A program made the translations under genes and the position numbers. Positions 1 through 7,667 of a stretch of 64,000 nucleotides of DNA are shown piece after piece. Under the pieces are notes generated by a model. The model did not search any database. It saw only the letters and a list, made by a program, of their open reading frames with translations, and was not told the origin of the DNA. Source of the stretch: an uncultured Paracoccaceae bacterium (GTDB lineage: Bacteria > Pseudomonadota > Alphaproteobacteria > Rhodobacterales > Rhodobacteraceae). Each line of letters starts with the position of its first letter. Position 1 is the first letter of the stretch. Location of the stretch: positions 124,001 to 188,000 of the forward strand of contig CALAXT010000072.1 of assembly GCA_937895435.1 (NCBI GenBank). The letters run 5' to 3'.

Positions 1-565
1 CGACCTCACCGTAGCCTGCCAGCAGATCGCGCGGCGGCAGGGTTTGCAGCACTTGGGTATCAGCCAAAACCAATACAGGTTGATGAAACGCCCCGATCAG
101 ATTTTTGCCGTGAACGCTGTTAATCCCGGTTTTGCCCCCGACCGAGCTATCAACCTGCGCCAAAAGACTGGTTGGAATTTGGACAAACCGCACACCACGG
201 CGCAAAACAGCCGCGGCAAAACCGACCAAATCGCCAATCACCCCACCGCCCAGGGCTACGATCAAATCGCGCCTTTCAACCTTTTCGGCCAAAAGCCACT
301 CAACCGTGCGGGTGAACTGCGGCCAGCCCTTGGTGCTTTCACCCGCAGGTAAAACCAATGCCGAAACAGTAACACCTGCGGCCTGCAAACCCGCCTGAAA
401 AGGGAGCAAATGCAGGGCTGCCACGTTTTCTTCTGTCACGACCCAAAGTTTTGGGCGGCGCAAAATCGGCACAATTTCTGCGCTGGCGGCCCCCAAAAGC
501 CCAGCACCGATCCGCACGGCATAAGAGCGCGCGCCCAAATCGACATCGACCTGATCAATCATCAT
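1..565 (-). CDS. aroB: 3-dehydroquinate synthase AroB (N-terminal part, cut by window edge)
   Basis: Second enzyme of the shikimate pathway, converting DAHP to 3-dehydroquinate with NAD+ and a divalent metal in the cytoplasm. The first 188 residues are visible; the gene runs off the left edge. Family motifs are clear: the glycine-rich NAD site GGGVIGDLVGF (about 107-117), PTSLLAQVDSSVGGKTGIN (about 131-149) and HGKNLIGAFHQP (about 152-163). The start is the ATG at 565, one base past the aroK stop, with a second in-frame ATG immediately after it. It sits directly downstream of aroK, so the two are surely cotranscribed. Nothing odd is seen in the visible part. Confidence 0.96.
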   Translation of the reverse strand, partial: MMIDQVDVDLGARSYAVRIGAGLLGAASAEIVPILRRPKLWVVTEENVAALHLLPFQAGLQAAGVTVSALVLPAGESTKGWPQFTRTVEWLLAEKVERRDLIVALGGGVIGDLVGFAAAVLRRGVRFVQIPTSLLAQVDSSVGGKTGINSVHGKNLIGAFHQPVLVLADTQVLQTLPPRDLLAGYGEV

Positions 566-566
566 T

Positions 567-1133
567 TCACTGCCCCGCTGCCTGGTCGGTTTCACCAGGC
601 TCAACCAGCCCTGCGGCAATCAACCGATCAATCAATGTTTGGGCCGTATCTTCCACTGAAAACTGCGCTTGCGCCTGAACCCGCAGACTGGCCATTTCAT
701 AGCAAGGGCGTCGTTGGTCGAGAAGTTTGCGCAGGGTTTCATAGGGGTTTTCTGTGCGCAAAAGGGGCCGATTGGCCTTTTGGCGCACGCGTTGCCACAA
801 AAGATCAAGATCGGCATCCAGCCACAGGGACACACCATAATGCGCAATCATCGCCCGATTTTCCGCTGATACAAACGCCCCACCCCCCGTCGACAGCACA
901 CAGGTTGGCCCCGACAGAAGCCGACGCAGAACTTGGGTTTCTTTTTGCCGAAAAAACGGCTCGCCGTCGCGTTCAAAAATTTCGGCAATAGACAAGCGTG
1001 CGGCTTTGACGATTTCATCATCACAATCGAGAAACGGCACCGCCAGACGGCGCGCCAAAGCGCCCCCCACCGCGGTCTTGCCCGCCCCCATCATGCCCAC
1101 CAGCACAACTGTCTTTTGTAAATGCAAAGCCAT
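567..1133 (-). CDS. aroK: shikimate kinase AroK
   Basis: ATP-dependent kinase that makes shikimate 3-phosphate in aromatic amino acid synthesis; 188 residues. It shows the P-loop GMMGAGKT (13-20), the substrate-binding acidic patch DCDDEIV, and the STGGGAF segment with the following Arg typical of shikimate kinases. The frame stays open upstream to about 1280, but the extra 49 residues lack family character. The ATG at 1133 (MALHLQKTVVLVG) fits the usual N-terminus, so I chose it. It is followed at once by aroB, and the first gene of the opposite strand starts about 180 bp upstream, so both promoters lie in 1134-1310. Confidence 0.95.
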   Translation of the reverse strand: MALHLQKTVVLVGMMGAGKTAVGGALARRLAVPFLDCDDEIVKAARLSIAEIFERDGEPFFRQKETQVLRRLLSGPTCVLSTGGGAFVSAENRAMIAHYGVSLWLDADLDLLWQRVRQKANRPLLRTENPYETLRKLLDQRRPCYEMASLRVQAQAQFSVEDTAQTLIDRLIAAGLVEPGETDQAAGQ

Positions 1134-1310
1134 TTGCTGCAAAACGATCCCAATTCCCGCGCCTAATCCACACCCGCCACGGCCAAAAACGGCAAGCTTG
1201 TATGTTTGTGATGACCAATTGGCGTGATCTTGCACAAAATGCCATATATAAAAACCAAAAGGTGGCGGATTGATACGCACTGTTCAAAGAAACGCAAAGG
1301 GGCCGATAAA

Positions 1311-1448
1311 ATGATGCGTCTGGTAAAGCTGATTGTTGTGCTGTCGGTTTTTGCATTTGCGGGTCTGGTGGGCTATGCCTATTTTGGCGATATGGCCCCG
1401 AACCGTACAGAAGTATCGCAGCCGGTCGTGCTCGATGTGCAAAACTAA
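1311..1448 (+). CDS. small single-pass membrane protein (45 aa)
   Basis: A 45-residue protein beginning MMRLVKLIVVLSVFAFAGL. The N-terminal half is one hydrophobic helix (about residues 5-25) preceded by Arg and Lys, and the rest is a short polar tail. It could be a membrane anchor with the tail outside, or a peptide processed after export. Its stop overlaps the start of the next gene (ATG at 1435, stop 1446-1448), indicating translational coupling. I do not recognise a named family. The overlap and the lack of in-frame stops make it a likely real gene, not noise. A longer in-frame start at 1224 is less likely. Confidence 0.7.
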   Translation: MMRLVKLIVVLSVFAFAGLVGYAYFGDMAPNRTEVSQPVVLDVQN

Positions 1449-3063
1449 CGCAAAACGCTTGTGGTGGATGCTGGCTGGACTGTGGCTGGCAGCTAACGCG
1501 GCTTTGGCCGCTGAACCGTCGGCCAGCCCTGCGCCCGTCGTGGGGCCATTGTCAGCAATTGAATGGCTTTCGCATTCGGTCAAATTACCGCTTGTGCGGC
1601 CAAGCCGAACGACACCCGATCTCGCCACCCAAGCGCTGCCCGATATTTCAGCCAAGGGTTCGGGCCAAGGTTTGGTTGAAACCACGCGGCTTGACGAAAG
1701 TATCGGCAGTGTTGTGGGGTTATTGTCCCCCGAGGTCACCGGCCTGCCCGCCGATCTTTGGGGGGCTATGCCCGCCCAAACCCCCAGCAATGAAACATTG
1801 CCCGCGCTGCTCTACCGCGCGCAAGAGACGTCATTGCCCGCATTGCGCGGGTTGTATCTGACACTGCTTTTGGCCGAGGCTCCTGCCCCTGTGGCCCATA
1901 TCAGCGCTGTCGATCTTTTTGCCGAACGGCTGGACCGATTGATTGATATTGGTGGGTTAGATCAGGCGGATGCGCTATTGAAAATAGCTGCGGGCGGGCA
2001 ATCACCATTAAGCGACCCACCCACTATTTTCCAACGCAGGCTGGAAGTTGCACTGTTGCTTGACACCCCCGACGACAGCTGCGCGGCCCTGCGTGCACGC
2101 CCAATGCTCAGCCCCGATTTGGCCGCGCGGATCTATTGTCTGGGGCGTGCGGGCGATTGGCGGGCGGCGGCCTTGGCACTGCAGGTCGGCAGTGCGCTGA
2201 GGCAGTTGCCCGATGAAACTGAGGCCATGTTGCGCCGCTATCTGGACCCTGATCTTTTTGAAGGCGCAGACCCACTGCCACCGCCACAAATCCCCACAGC
2301 CCTTGGCTGGCGGTTGTTGGAAGGCGCGGGCGAGCCGATTAGCTCAACCCTGTTGCCAGTGCGCTTTGCCGCCGCCGATCTGGGTGAAACCACCGGCTGG
2401 AAAGCCCGTATTGAAGCGGCTGAACGATTGGTGCGCGAAGGCGTTTTGGCGCCCAATATCTTGCTTGGGCTTTACGATGAACGTGCACCTGCCGCCTCGG
2501 GCGGCGTGTGGGAGCGGGTGCGTGCTGTTCAGGCGCTCGACCGGGCCTTAGCCTTGGGGGGCAACGACACAATCGCCCAAACTTTGCCCGAAGCGTGGCA
2601 ACAAATGTCAGCAGCAGACTTGGGCGTGGCCTTTGCCAATCTTTATGGCCCAATTCTAGCCACACAGAATTTAGTCGGCCCCAGTGGAGATCTGGCATTT
2701 CGCATCGGGCTTTTATCTGGCGCATTTGAACAGATCGCCCGCAATCATCGCCCACGCACCGTGCAACAGCGACTGTTGGTGGCGTTGGCCTTGGGCACAC
2801 CGCTGCCCGACGTCGCTTTAGGGGGGCAGACCGAGGCAATTGTACAGGGAATGACCCAAGCACCACCCGCTGATATGGTGGCCCTGCAACAGTCTGGACA
2901 GACAGGCCAGACAATTCTGCAGGCCATTATTCTGACTGATACCGGGTCTTGGGGCGCATATCCAAGTCTGTCCAAGGGGTTGTCCATGCTGCGCGCCCTG
3001 GGGCTTGAGCGCATTGCACGACGCTGCGCGTTAGAGCTGATGTTACTGGAACGGCGGATTTGA
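1435..3063 (+). CDS. secreted protein of unknown function (542 aa, helical)
   Basis: The chosen start is the ATG at 1435, because it gives a classic signal peptide (MCKTNAKRLWWMLAGLWLAANAALA, cleavage near residue 26), so the product should be periplasmic or outer-membrane facing. The mature part is rich in Ala and Leu with many short amphipathic helices, resembling an alpha-solenoid, but I see no catalytic motif or transmembrane segment. It overlaps the small membrane protein upstream and xerD downstream (stop 3061-3063), so all three form one operon. The position between aroK and xerD looks like conserved roseobacter synteny (from memory). No function can be assigned from the sequence alone. 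Confidence 0.75.
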   Translation: MCKTNAKRLWWMLAGLWLAANAALAAEPSASPAPVVGPLSAIEWLSHSVKLPLVRPSRTTPDLATQALPDISAKGSGQGLVETTRLDESIGSVVGLLSPEVTGLPADLWGAMPAQTPSNETLPALLYRAQETSLPALRGLYLTLLLAEAPAPVAHISAVDLFAERLDRLIDIGGLDQADALLKIAAGGQSPLSDPPTIFQRRLEVALLLDTPDDSCAALRARPMLSPDLAARIYCLGRAGDWRAAALALQVGSALRQLPDETEAMLRRYLDPDLFEGADPLPPPQIPTALGWRLLEGAGEPISSTLLPVRFAAADLGETTGWKARIEAAERLVREGVLAPNILLGLYDERAPAASGGVWERVRAVQALDRALALGGNDTIAQTLPEAWQQMSAADLGVAFANLYGPILATQNLVGPSGDLAFRIGLLSGAFEQIARNHRPRTVQQRLLVALALGTPLPDVALGGQTEAIVQGMTQAPPADMVALQQSGQTGQTILQAIILTDTGSWGAYPSLSKGLSMLRALGLERIARRCALELMLLERRI

Positions 3064-3065
3064 AA

Positions 3066-3998
3066 ATGGAGCGTTGGATTTCATCATTTTTACAGGCCCA
3101 AGCCGCTGAATTGGGTGCCGCACACAACACACAATTGGCCTATGGTCGAGATTTAATGGATTTCTCTGGTTTTCTTGCTGGACGGAATCTTGATTTTGCA
3201 ACAGCCACACGCGACGATATCGAAACCTACCTGGTTGGATGTGCCGCGCAGGGTCTGTCACAGGCGACACGGGCACGGCGGCTATCAGCCATTCGCCAGC
3301 TTTACCGTTTTGCCTATGATGAGGGCATGCGGCCAGAAAACCCGGCTGTGCAAATCCGTGGCCCGGGGCGCAGCAAGCGGCTGCCTAAAACGCTAAGTGA
3401 AGGCGATGTGGCCGCGCTGTTGGCCCAAGCTGAGCTGTGTGGCCGTGATCTTACAGAGCGGCTGCGCAACACCTGTTTGATGGAGGTGCTCTACGCAACA
3501 GGGATGCGCGTAAGCGAGCTGGTGGGCCTGCCCGTGACAGCTGCGCGCGGCAATCCGCAGATGCTGCTGGTCCGGGGCAAGGGTGGCAAGGAACGCATGG
3601 TGCCGCTGTCAGGGCCTGCACGCACGGCGTTGCAAAACTGGCTGACCGCGCGCGATGCGTCTGAAGAAACTGCACGCAAGAACGGTCACGCTCCCTCTGC
3701 CTTTTTGTTTCCTGCACGCGGCGTACAGGGCCATATTTCGCGGCAAAAATTCCATGGTCTGATCAAAGACTGGGCGCTTGGCGCGGGGTTAGACCCAAGT
3801 TTAGTCACCCCCCACACGTTACGCCACGCCTTTGCTACCCATTTACTGGCCAATGGTGCAGACCTGCGGGTGATACAAACATTGTTGGGCCATGCTGATA
3901 TTGCAACCACTGAAATCTACACACATGTGCTCGATGAACGACTAAAGGCGCTTGTTTTGCACCATCATCCATTGGCCGCACCACACACAAATAATTAA
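3066..3998 (+). CDS. xerD: tyrosine recombinase XerD
   Basis: Site-specific recombinase that, with XerC, resolves chromosome dimers at dif under FtsK control. At 310 residues it has the usual length. The N-terminal SAM-like core-binding domain occupies about 1-95. The catalytic set is complete: R148 in TGMRVSELVGL, K172 in RGKGGKERMVPL, H250 and R253 in HTLRHAF, H276 in LGHADI and the nucleophile Y285 in YTHV. A TTG at 3060 overlapping the previous stop is an alternative start; I prefer the ATG at 3066. The protein is a housekeeping recombinase, not a phage integrase, so it should not be linked to the GTA cluster at 11-26 kb. Confidence 0.93.
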   Translation: MERWISSFLQAQAAELGAAHNTQLAYGRDLMDFSGFLAGRNLDFATATRDDIETYLVGCAAQGLSQATRARRLSAIRQLYRFAYDEGMRPENPAVQIRGPGRSKRLPKTLSEGDVAALLAQAELCGRDLTERLRNTCLMEVLYATGMRVSELVGLPVTAARGNPQMLLVRGKGGKERMVPLSGPARTALQNWLTARDASEETARKNGHAPSAFLFPARGVQGHISRQKFHGLIKDWALGAGLDPSLVTPHTLRHAFATHLLANGADLRVIQTLLGHADIATTEIYTHVLDERLKALVLHHHPLAAPHTNN

Positions 3999-4068
3999 CC
4001 CATTCGGCGCAAAAGGGTGGAGCCAACCTGCAGTATTGCGGGTCGGATGACTTCCTCCCTGTCAGACT

Positions 4069-4100
4069 GGCCGTGCCCAATTCGGGTGCGGCCTTTTTTT
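4069..4100 (+). terminator. intrinsic terminator after xerD
   Basis: A ten-pair stem (GGCCGTGCCC with GGGTGCGGCC, including two G-T wobbles) closes on an AATTC loop and is followed by seven T residues. It lies about 70 bp after the xerD stop and should end the 1311-3998 operon. The sequence just before it (4050-4060) holds a CCTCCC pyrimidine run. Confidence 0.85.
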
Positions 4101-4137
4101 GTGTTCACGAAAATTTGTTACATTGTAAAAAAATCAA

Positions 4138-4240
4138 TTGACGCCTGAATTTTCAATGCGTAGCCTCGGGCAATAAGTCGGTCAGTCCGACAGGGGGATA
4201 ATGAAAAAGAGGAGCTTCGGCGCCTCTTTTTCTTTTTAAA
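4138..4240 (+). ncRNA. candidate small RNA ending in a TTCG-loop terminator
   Basis: A TTGACG box at 4138-4143 is followed after 17 bp by TAGCCT (4161-4166), a weak but plausible sigma-70 promoter. A transcript starting near 4173 would be about 65 nt. It would contain a perfect 5-bp hairpin (GTCGG/CCGAC, 4177-4191), a purine-rich AGGGGGATAATG segment, and a terminator stem (AAAAAGAGG..GC, loop TTCG, GC..CCTCTTTTT, 4203-4232). An ATG at 4201 after AGGGGG would give only 12 codons running through the terminator stem, so coding is doubtful. The compact promoter-hairpin-terminator layout is what suggests an RNA gene; no known family is recognised. Confidence 0.4.
4203..4237. terminator. bidirectional intrinsic terminator
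   Basis: The stem AAAAAGAGG with CCTCTTTTT is extended by an inner GC/GC pairing closed by TTCG. It has a T-rich tail on the plus strand and, because the outer stem is A/T, also on the minus strand. It could end the candidate small RNA on the plus strand and the short hydrophobic ORF (4236-4334) on the minus strand. Confidence 0.8.
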
Positions 4241-4334
4241 AAAACTGGAACACGGCTGACACGATGGCGTTGCGCAGAACTGCTATCAGCCCTGCCCCTG
4301 CAACGCCCGCCCCGATACAACGCAATGTGAGCAT
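4236..4334 (-). CDS. possible 32-residue hydrophobic peptide
   Basis: The minus strand reads M-L-T-L-R-C-I-G-A-G-V-A-G and on through one continuous small-residue/hydrophobic stretch to VFQFF and TAA. This would make a single membrane helix with GxxxG-like spacing and one central Arg. The stop abuts a strong terminator (4203-4237), as expected for a genuine short transcription unit. The ribosome-binding site is weak (AAGCGA before the ATG), and I recognise no family. It may be a chance ORF. A small membrane protein or type-I-toxin-like peptide paired with the opposite-strand RNA is the interesting alternative. Confidence 0.3.
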   Translation of the reverse strand: MLTLRCIGAGVAGAGLIAVLRNAIVSAVFQFF

Positions 4335-4417
4335 GTCGCTTGGCAGAATAGCCTGACATGGAGCATTTTGCGTGCTAGTGCTGGCGCAACAGGTTTGAAA
4401 TGCAGGAAAAGTTAGAA

Positions 4418-4981
4418 ATGTTTGTCAAAAATGCGCTTTGTTTCGCGGTGGTCTGCACACTGGCCAGCCCCATCTTTGCCCAAGAGGCCACACCCACCGA
4501 ACCCACAGCCCCTGAGGGTATTACTGTCGGAACACCCTATCTGCGCGAACAACAGGGCGATTGGGCAGTTGAATGTCTGCGCCGCGAAACCCCACCCGAA
4601 CCCTGCGAAATGACACAGCGTCTGACCGATATAAACGGAAACCCCGTGGCTGATGTCCGGCTGTTCACCACTCCTGCTGGCGGCCCCGCCGCCGCAGGGG
4701 CCAGCATCATGACACCGCTGATGACGCTTCTGACCGAAAACTTGCGGATGCAAATCGACAACGGGCCGATAAAAACCTATCCCTTTGCATGGTGTGAACC
4801 ACAGGGTTGCGTGGCGCGGATGGGCTTTACGCCCGAAGATCTGGCCTTAATGAAATCCGGAACAACCGCAAAGATCGTAATCGTGCCTGTCGCAGCGCAA
4901 GACCAAACGGTCGCCCTGACCCTGTCGCTCAAAGGGTTCACCGCCGGGTTTGCAGCTCTTACAGCCAATGGCACGCCCTAA
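4418..4981 (+). CDS. invasion-associated locus B (IalB) family secreted protein
   Basis: An IalB-like periplasmic or surface protein of 187 residues; the family is widespread in Alphaproteobacteria with no firm biochemical role. From the ATG at 4418 it has a signal peptide (MFVKNALCFAVVCTLASPIFA, then QEATP), a Pro/Thr-rich linker, and the IalB core: GDWAVEC near residue 45, a CEM segment, and a WCEPQGCVARMGF motif near residue 130, whose Cys pairs are probably disulphides. An ATG at 4400 is in frame, but the later start has the better AGGA site and a cleaner signal. It converges with the ketoacyl synthase gene, with only 12 bp between their ends. Confidence 0.85.
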   Translation: MFVKNALCFAVVCTLASPIFAQEATPTEPTAPEGITVGTPYLREQQGDWAVECLRRETPPEPCEMTQRLTDINGNPVADVRLFTTPAGGPAAAGASIMTPLMTLLTENLRMQIDNGPIKTYPFAWCEPQGCVARMGFTPEDLALMKSGTTAKIVIVPVAAQDQTVALTLSLKGFTAGFAALTANGTP

Positions 4982-4993
4982 GATTGGGGGGCG

Positions 4994-6202
4994 TCAAACC
5001 CGGCGCAACGCTATCACTGCGTTCAAACCACCAAAAGCAAAAGCGTTTGACATCACCACATCGACCTGCGCTTGCCGTGCAACATTTGGCACAACATCCA
5101 GCGCACATTCAGGGTCAGCCTCTTCATAGCCAATGGTGGGGGCGATAACGCCCTCACGCAAAGCCATAAGACAGGCCAAAAGCTCTACCGCGCCCGTGCC
5201 ACCGATCAAATGACCGTGCATTGATTTGGTCGAAGATATCATCAAACGATCAGCATGGCCGCCAAAAGCATGCGCCACCGCCGCACATTCTGTCTTGTCA
5301 TTCGCCGCGGTGCCTGTTCCGTGTGCGTTGATATATCCCACGTCTTCCCGATTCAGGCCTGCATCTTTCAAACAGCCGGTAATCGCCCGTTCGGCACCTT
5401 GGGCCGAAGGCATCACGATATCCGCCGCATCCGACGTCATGGCAAACCCAATCACCTCGGCCAAAATTTCCGCACCACGCGCCCGTGCATGCTCATATTC
5501 TTCAAAAACGAAAACGGCCGCCCCCTCACCTTGCACCATACCGTTGCGGTTCGCGCTGAACGGGCGGCAGGCATCCCGCGACATCACGCGCAAGCCCTCC
5601 CACGCTTTGATCCCACCAAAACACAACATCGCCTCAGACCCACCCGTCAACATGACCTGCGCCATTCCATGACGGATCATGTTAAAAGCCTGCCCCATCG
5701 CGTGGTTTGAACTGGCACATGCGGTGGCCACCGTGAAGCTTGGGCCACGCAAGTTATATTCCATACTGATATGGCTGGCGGCTGCGTTATTCATCAACTT
5801 TGGCACCACAAAAGGATGAACCCGGTTCTTGCCCTCTTCATAGACCGTGCGGTAATTCTCATCCCAAGTGTTCACCCCGCCACCCGCTGTGCCCAGCACA
5901 ACACCAGACGTCAGTGACAGTTGATCTTCGAAAATCAATCCCGAAGCTGCTACTGCCTGATGCGCGGCCTGTACGGCAAATTGGGTAAACCGGTCATAAA
6001 GCGCAATTTCTTGCCGATTAAAGACCCCCTCAGTTGGCCAATCACGGACCTGACCGCCGATCCTGATCGACAAACGCTCAAGATCCTGAATGTCCAGAAT
6101 ACCAATACCGCAGCGCCCCTGCGCAAAGGCTTCATAGGTCTGGGATACAGTCTGGCCAAGCGCGTTGATCGTGCCTGCCCCAGTGATAACCACCCGTCTC
6201 AT
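4994..6202 (-). CDS. beta-ketoacyl-ACP synthase, NodE/FabF-like
   Basis: A condensing enzyme of 402 residues that extends an acyl chain on an acyl carrier protein. The Cys-His-His triad is present: C162 in ATACASS, H294 in INAHGTGT and H331 in MHGHLIGGTGAVE, along with the C-terminal NAFAFGGLNA loop. It is distinct from the housekeeping fabF at 27.7 kb. Its start overlaps the stop of a dedicated acyl carrier protein gene, and lpxD lies just upstream. That context suggests it makes or extends the acyl chain destined for lipid A or another envelope lipid; this is inference. A role in polyunsaturated or secondary-metabolite lipid synthesis cannot be excluded. Confidence 0.9.
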   Translation of the reverse strand: MRRVVITGAGTINALGQTVSQTYEAFAQGRCGIGILDIQDLERLSIRIGGQVRDWPTEGVFNRQEIALYDRFTQFAVQAAHQAVAASGLIFEDQLSLTSGVVLGTAGGGVNTWDENYRTVYEEGKNRVHPFVVPKLMNNAAASHISMEYNLRGPSFTVATACASSNHAMGQAFNMIRHGMAQVMLTGGSEAMLCFGGIKAWEGLRVMSRDACRPFSANRNGMVQGEGAAVFVFEEYEHARARGAEILAEVIGFAMTSDAADIVMPSAQGAERAITGCLKDAGLNREDVGYINAHGTGTAANDKTECAAVAHAFGGHADRLMISSTKSMHGHLIGGTGAVELLACLMALREGVIAPTIGYEEADPECALDVVPNVARQAQVDVVMSNAFAFGGLNAVIALRRV

Positions 6203-6465
6203 GTCTGGCTCTGATCAACCAGCGTTTCAACAGCCGCAATAATCGCCCCAACTGAGCTGATATCAAAGCTAGACTTGCCCGGCTCATTCGCATTGAACGG
6301 CACCGAAACATCAAATGCCTCTTCAATAGCAAAGATGCTTTCCACCAAACCCAAACTATCAATGCCCAGGCTCTCCAGCGTGGCCTCAGGTGTGACATCC
6401 GACAGATCAAGCAGTGCCTGTTCGGCTATGATTTCCATCACACGACGTGCAATTTCTGAGGCCAT
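6199..6465 (-). CDS. specialised acyl carrier protein
   Basis: A phosphopantetheine-carrying protein of 88 residues with the attachment serine S37 in LGIDSLGL. It is slightly longer and less acidic than the housekeeping AcpP at 29.2 kb, and contains an unusual insert (NANEPGKSSFD) before the last helix. Its stop overlaps the ATG of the ketoacyl synthase (ATGA), so the pair is translationally coupled, and lpxD precedes it by about 40 bp. NodF or AcpXL-like specialised carriers are the nearest concept; which acyl chain it carries is unknown. An AAGGAAA ribosome site precedes the ATG at 6465. Confidence 0.88.
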   Translation of the reverse strand: MASEIARRVMEIIAEQALLDLSDVTPEATLESLGIDSLGLVESIFAIEEAFDVSVPFNANEPGKSSFDISSVGAIIAAVETLVDQSQT

Positions 6466-6507
6466 GACAAAGATTTTCCTTGAATGAAAGGGCGTTTGGC
6501 ACCCAAA

Positions 6508-7614
6508 TCAGGTGTCGGTTGAGCCCTTGTTCTGCATCAGTTTTGCAACAGTTTCTTGAAGCTGGGCCACCTGTGCCATCAAGCGCGGCAAACGGCGCAA
6601 CCCTTTATAGCTGTCAACATGGGTCTGCATCTTCACGGCCGGATAGCCCAGCAAAACCCGGCCCGCCGGTGCATTGGTAAATATCTTGCTCGCACCACCT
6701 GCCACGACATCGTCACCCACAAAGATATTGTCGTTCACACCGCATTGCCCAGCCAATACAACCCGGTTGCCAATGCGGGCTGACCCAGCAATACCAACCT
6801 GCCCACACAGCAAACAATCCATACCAATCTCAACATTGTGGCCAATATGGACCAGGTTATCAAGTTTGGTGCCTGACCCGATGCGGGTTGCACGAATAGT
6901 CCCGCGATCGATCGCACAATTGGCGCCCAACTCGACATCATCGCCAATCTCAACCACCCCCAGAGAATGGATCCGCGACCAGCTTTGCGCAACGATCTGT
7001 GCCCGCGCACCCAGCGTCTCACGCACCTCTTCAACTCCAGATTTTTCCGGGGTGACAAAGGAAAACCCGTCCGAGCCAACCACAGCCCCCGGCTGGGCGA
7101 TAAACCGATCACCAATATGCACCCGTGCGCCAATCCGCACGCCGTTCAGGATCAACGCATCATCACCAATTGTGGTCTCTTCGCTGATGGATACATGGGG
7201 TGCAATGCGCGCCCGCTCACCAATCCGCACGCCCCGCCCAATCACAACAAACGGGCCGATCGCTGCATTTGGACCAATCTGGGCGTCAGGGTGTACAATA
7301 GCTGTTGGGTGGCACCCCAACGCAATCTCTGGGCCTGGGTCAAAAAACTGGGTTAAACCCGACATTACGAACCGGGGCCGGGGCGCAAAAATAGCCCCCC
7401 GCAATCCAAGCGCCTGCCAATCAGCGCCTGGCCATAAAAGTGCCGCCTGCGCTTGGCCTTGCGAAAGGCCTTCGGCATAATGCGGGCTCATAGCCAACGC
7501 CAATTGGTCACTTTCTGCGCTGGACGGCTCTGACGCGCCTCGTAGTTTCATATCTCCATCACCCGCGAACTCAGCGCCAAGGGCCGCGGCGATTTGTCGA
7601 AGATTGTGGGTCAT
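6508..7614 (-). CDS. lpxD: UDP-3-O-(3-hydroxyacyl)glucosamine N-acyltransferase LpxD
   Basis: Transfers a 3-hydroxyacyl chain from ACP to the amino group of UDP-3-O-acylglucosamine, the third step of lipid A synthesis. From the ATG at 7614 it has 368 residues; a GTG at 7626 is the alternative. An N-terminal uridine-binding domain (about 1-100) is followed by a left-handed beta-helix of hexapeptide repeats (about 103-330). The expected catalytic His is H259 in HIGHNVEIG. A C-terminal helix ends the protein, as in the family. It lies between an L,D-transpeptidase and the ACP/ketoacyl synthase pair, away from any fabZ-lpxA-lpxB cluster in this window. Confidence 0.93.
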   Translation of the reverse strand: MTHNLRQIAAALGAEFAGDGDMKLRGASEPSSAESDQLALAMSPHYAEGLSQGQAQAALLWPGADWQALGLRGAIFAPRPRFVMSGLTQFFDPGPEIALGCHPTAIVHPDAQIGPNAAIGPFVVIGRGVRIGERARIAPHVSISEETTIGDDALILNGVRIGARVHIGDRFIAQPGAVVGSDGFSFVTPEKSGVEEVRETLGARAQIVAQSWSRIHSLGVVEIGDDVELGANCAIDRGTIRATRIGSGTKLDNLVHIGHNVEIGMDCLLCGQVGIAGSARIGNRVVLAGQCGVNDNIFVGDDVVAGGASKIFTNAPAGRVLLGYPAVKMQTHVDSYKGLRRLPRLMAQVAQLQETVAKLMQNKGSTDT

Positions 7615-7667
7615 GGCGGGCTCCACCCAAGGCTGAGGGGCGCGTACTGCGCCTCTTTGGCGACCTT

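Larger units (their letters stand above)
3999..4417. other. gene-poor stretch between xerD and the IalB-like gene
   Basis: About 420 bp without a conventional gene. It contains an intrinsic terminator for xerD (4069-4100), a candidate sigma-70 promoter (4138-4166), a short hairpin (4177-4191), a second strong terminator with a TTCG loop (4203-4237), and on the minus strand a 32-codon hydrophobic ORF (4236-4334). The last 80 bp should carry the promoter and leader of the IalB-like gene, but I see no convincing promoter there. Confidence 0.7.

Noticed and set aside
3066-3998. xerD as the integrase of the GTA or a prophage
   Set aside because: It is a housekeeping XerD by length and context, 7 kb away from the GTA and separated by core genes; no attachment repeats were seen.
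4201-4239. 12-codon ORF with an AGGGGG ribosome site
   Set aside because: It runs through the terminator stem, and its residues follow from the stem sequence, so a genuine leader peptide is unlikely.
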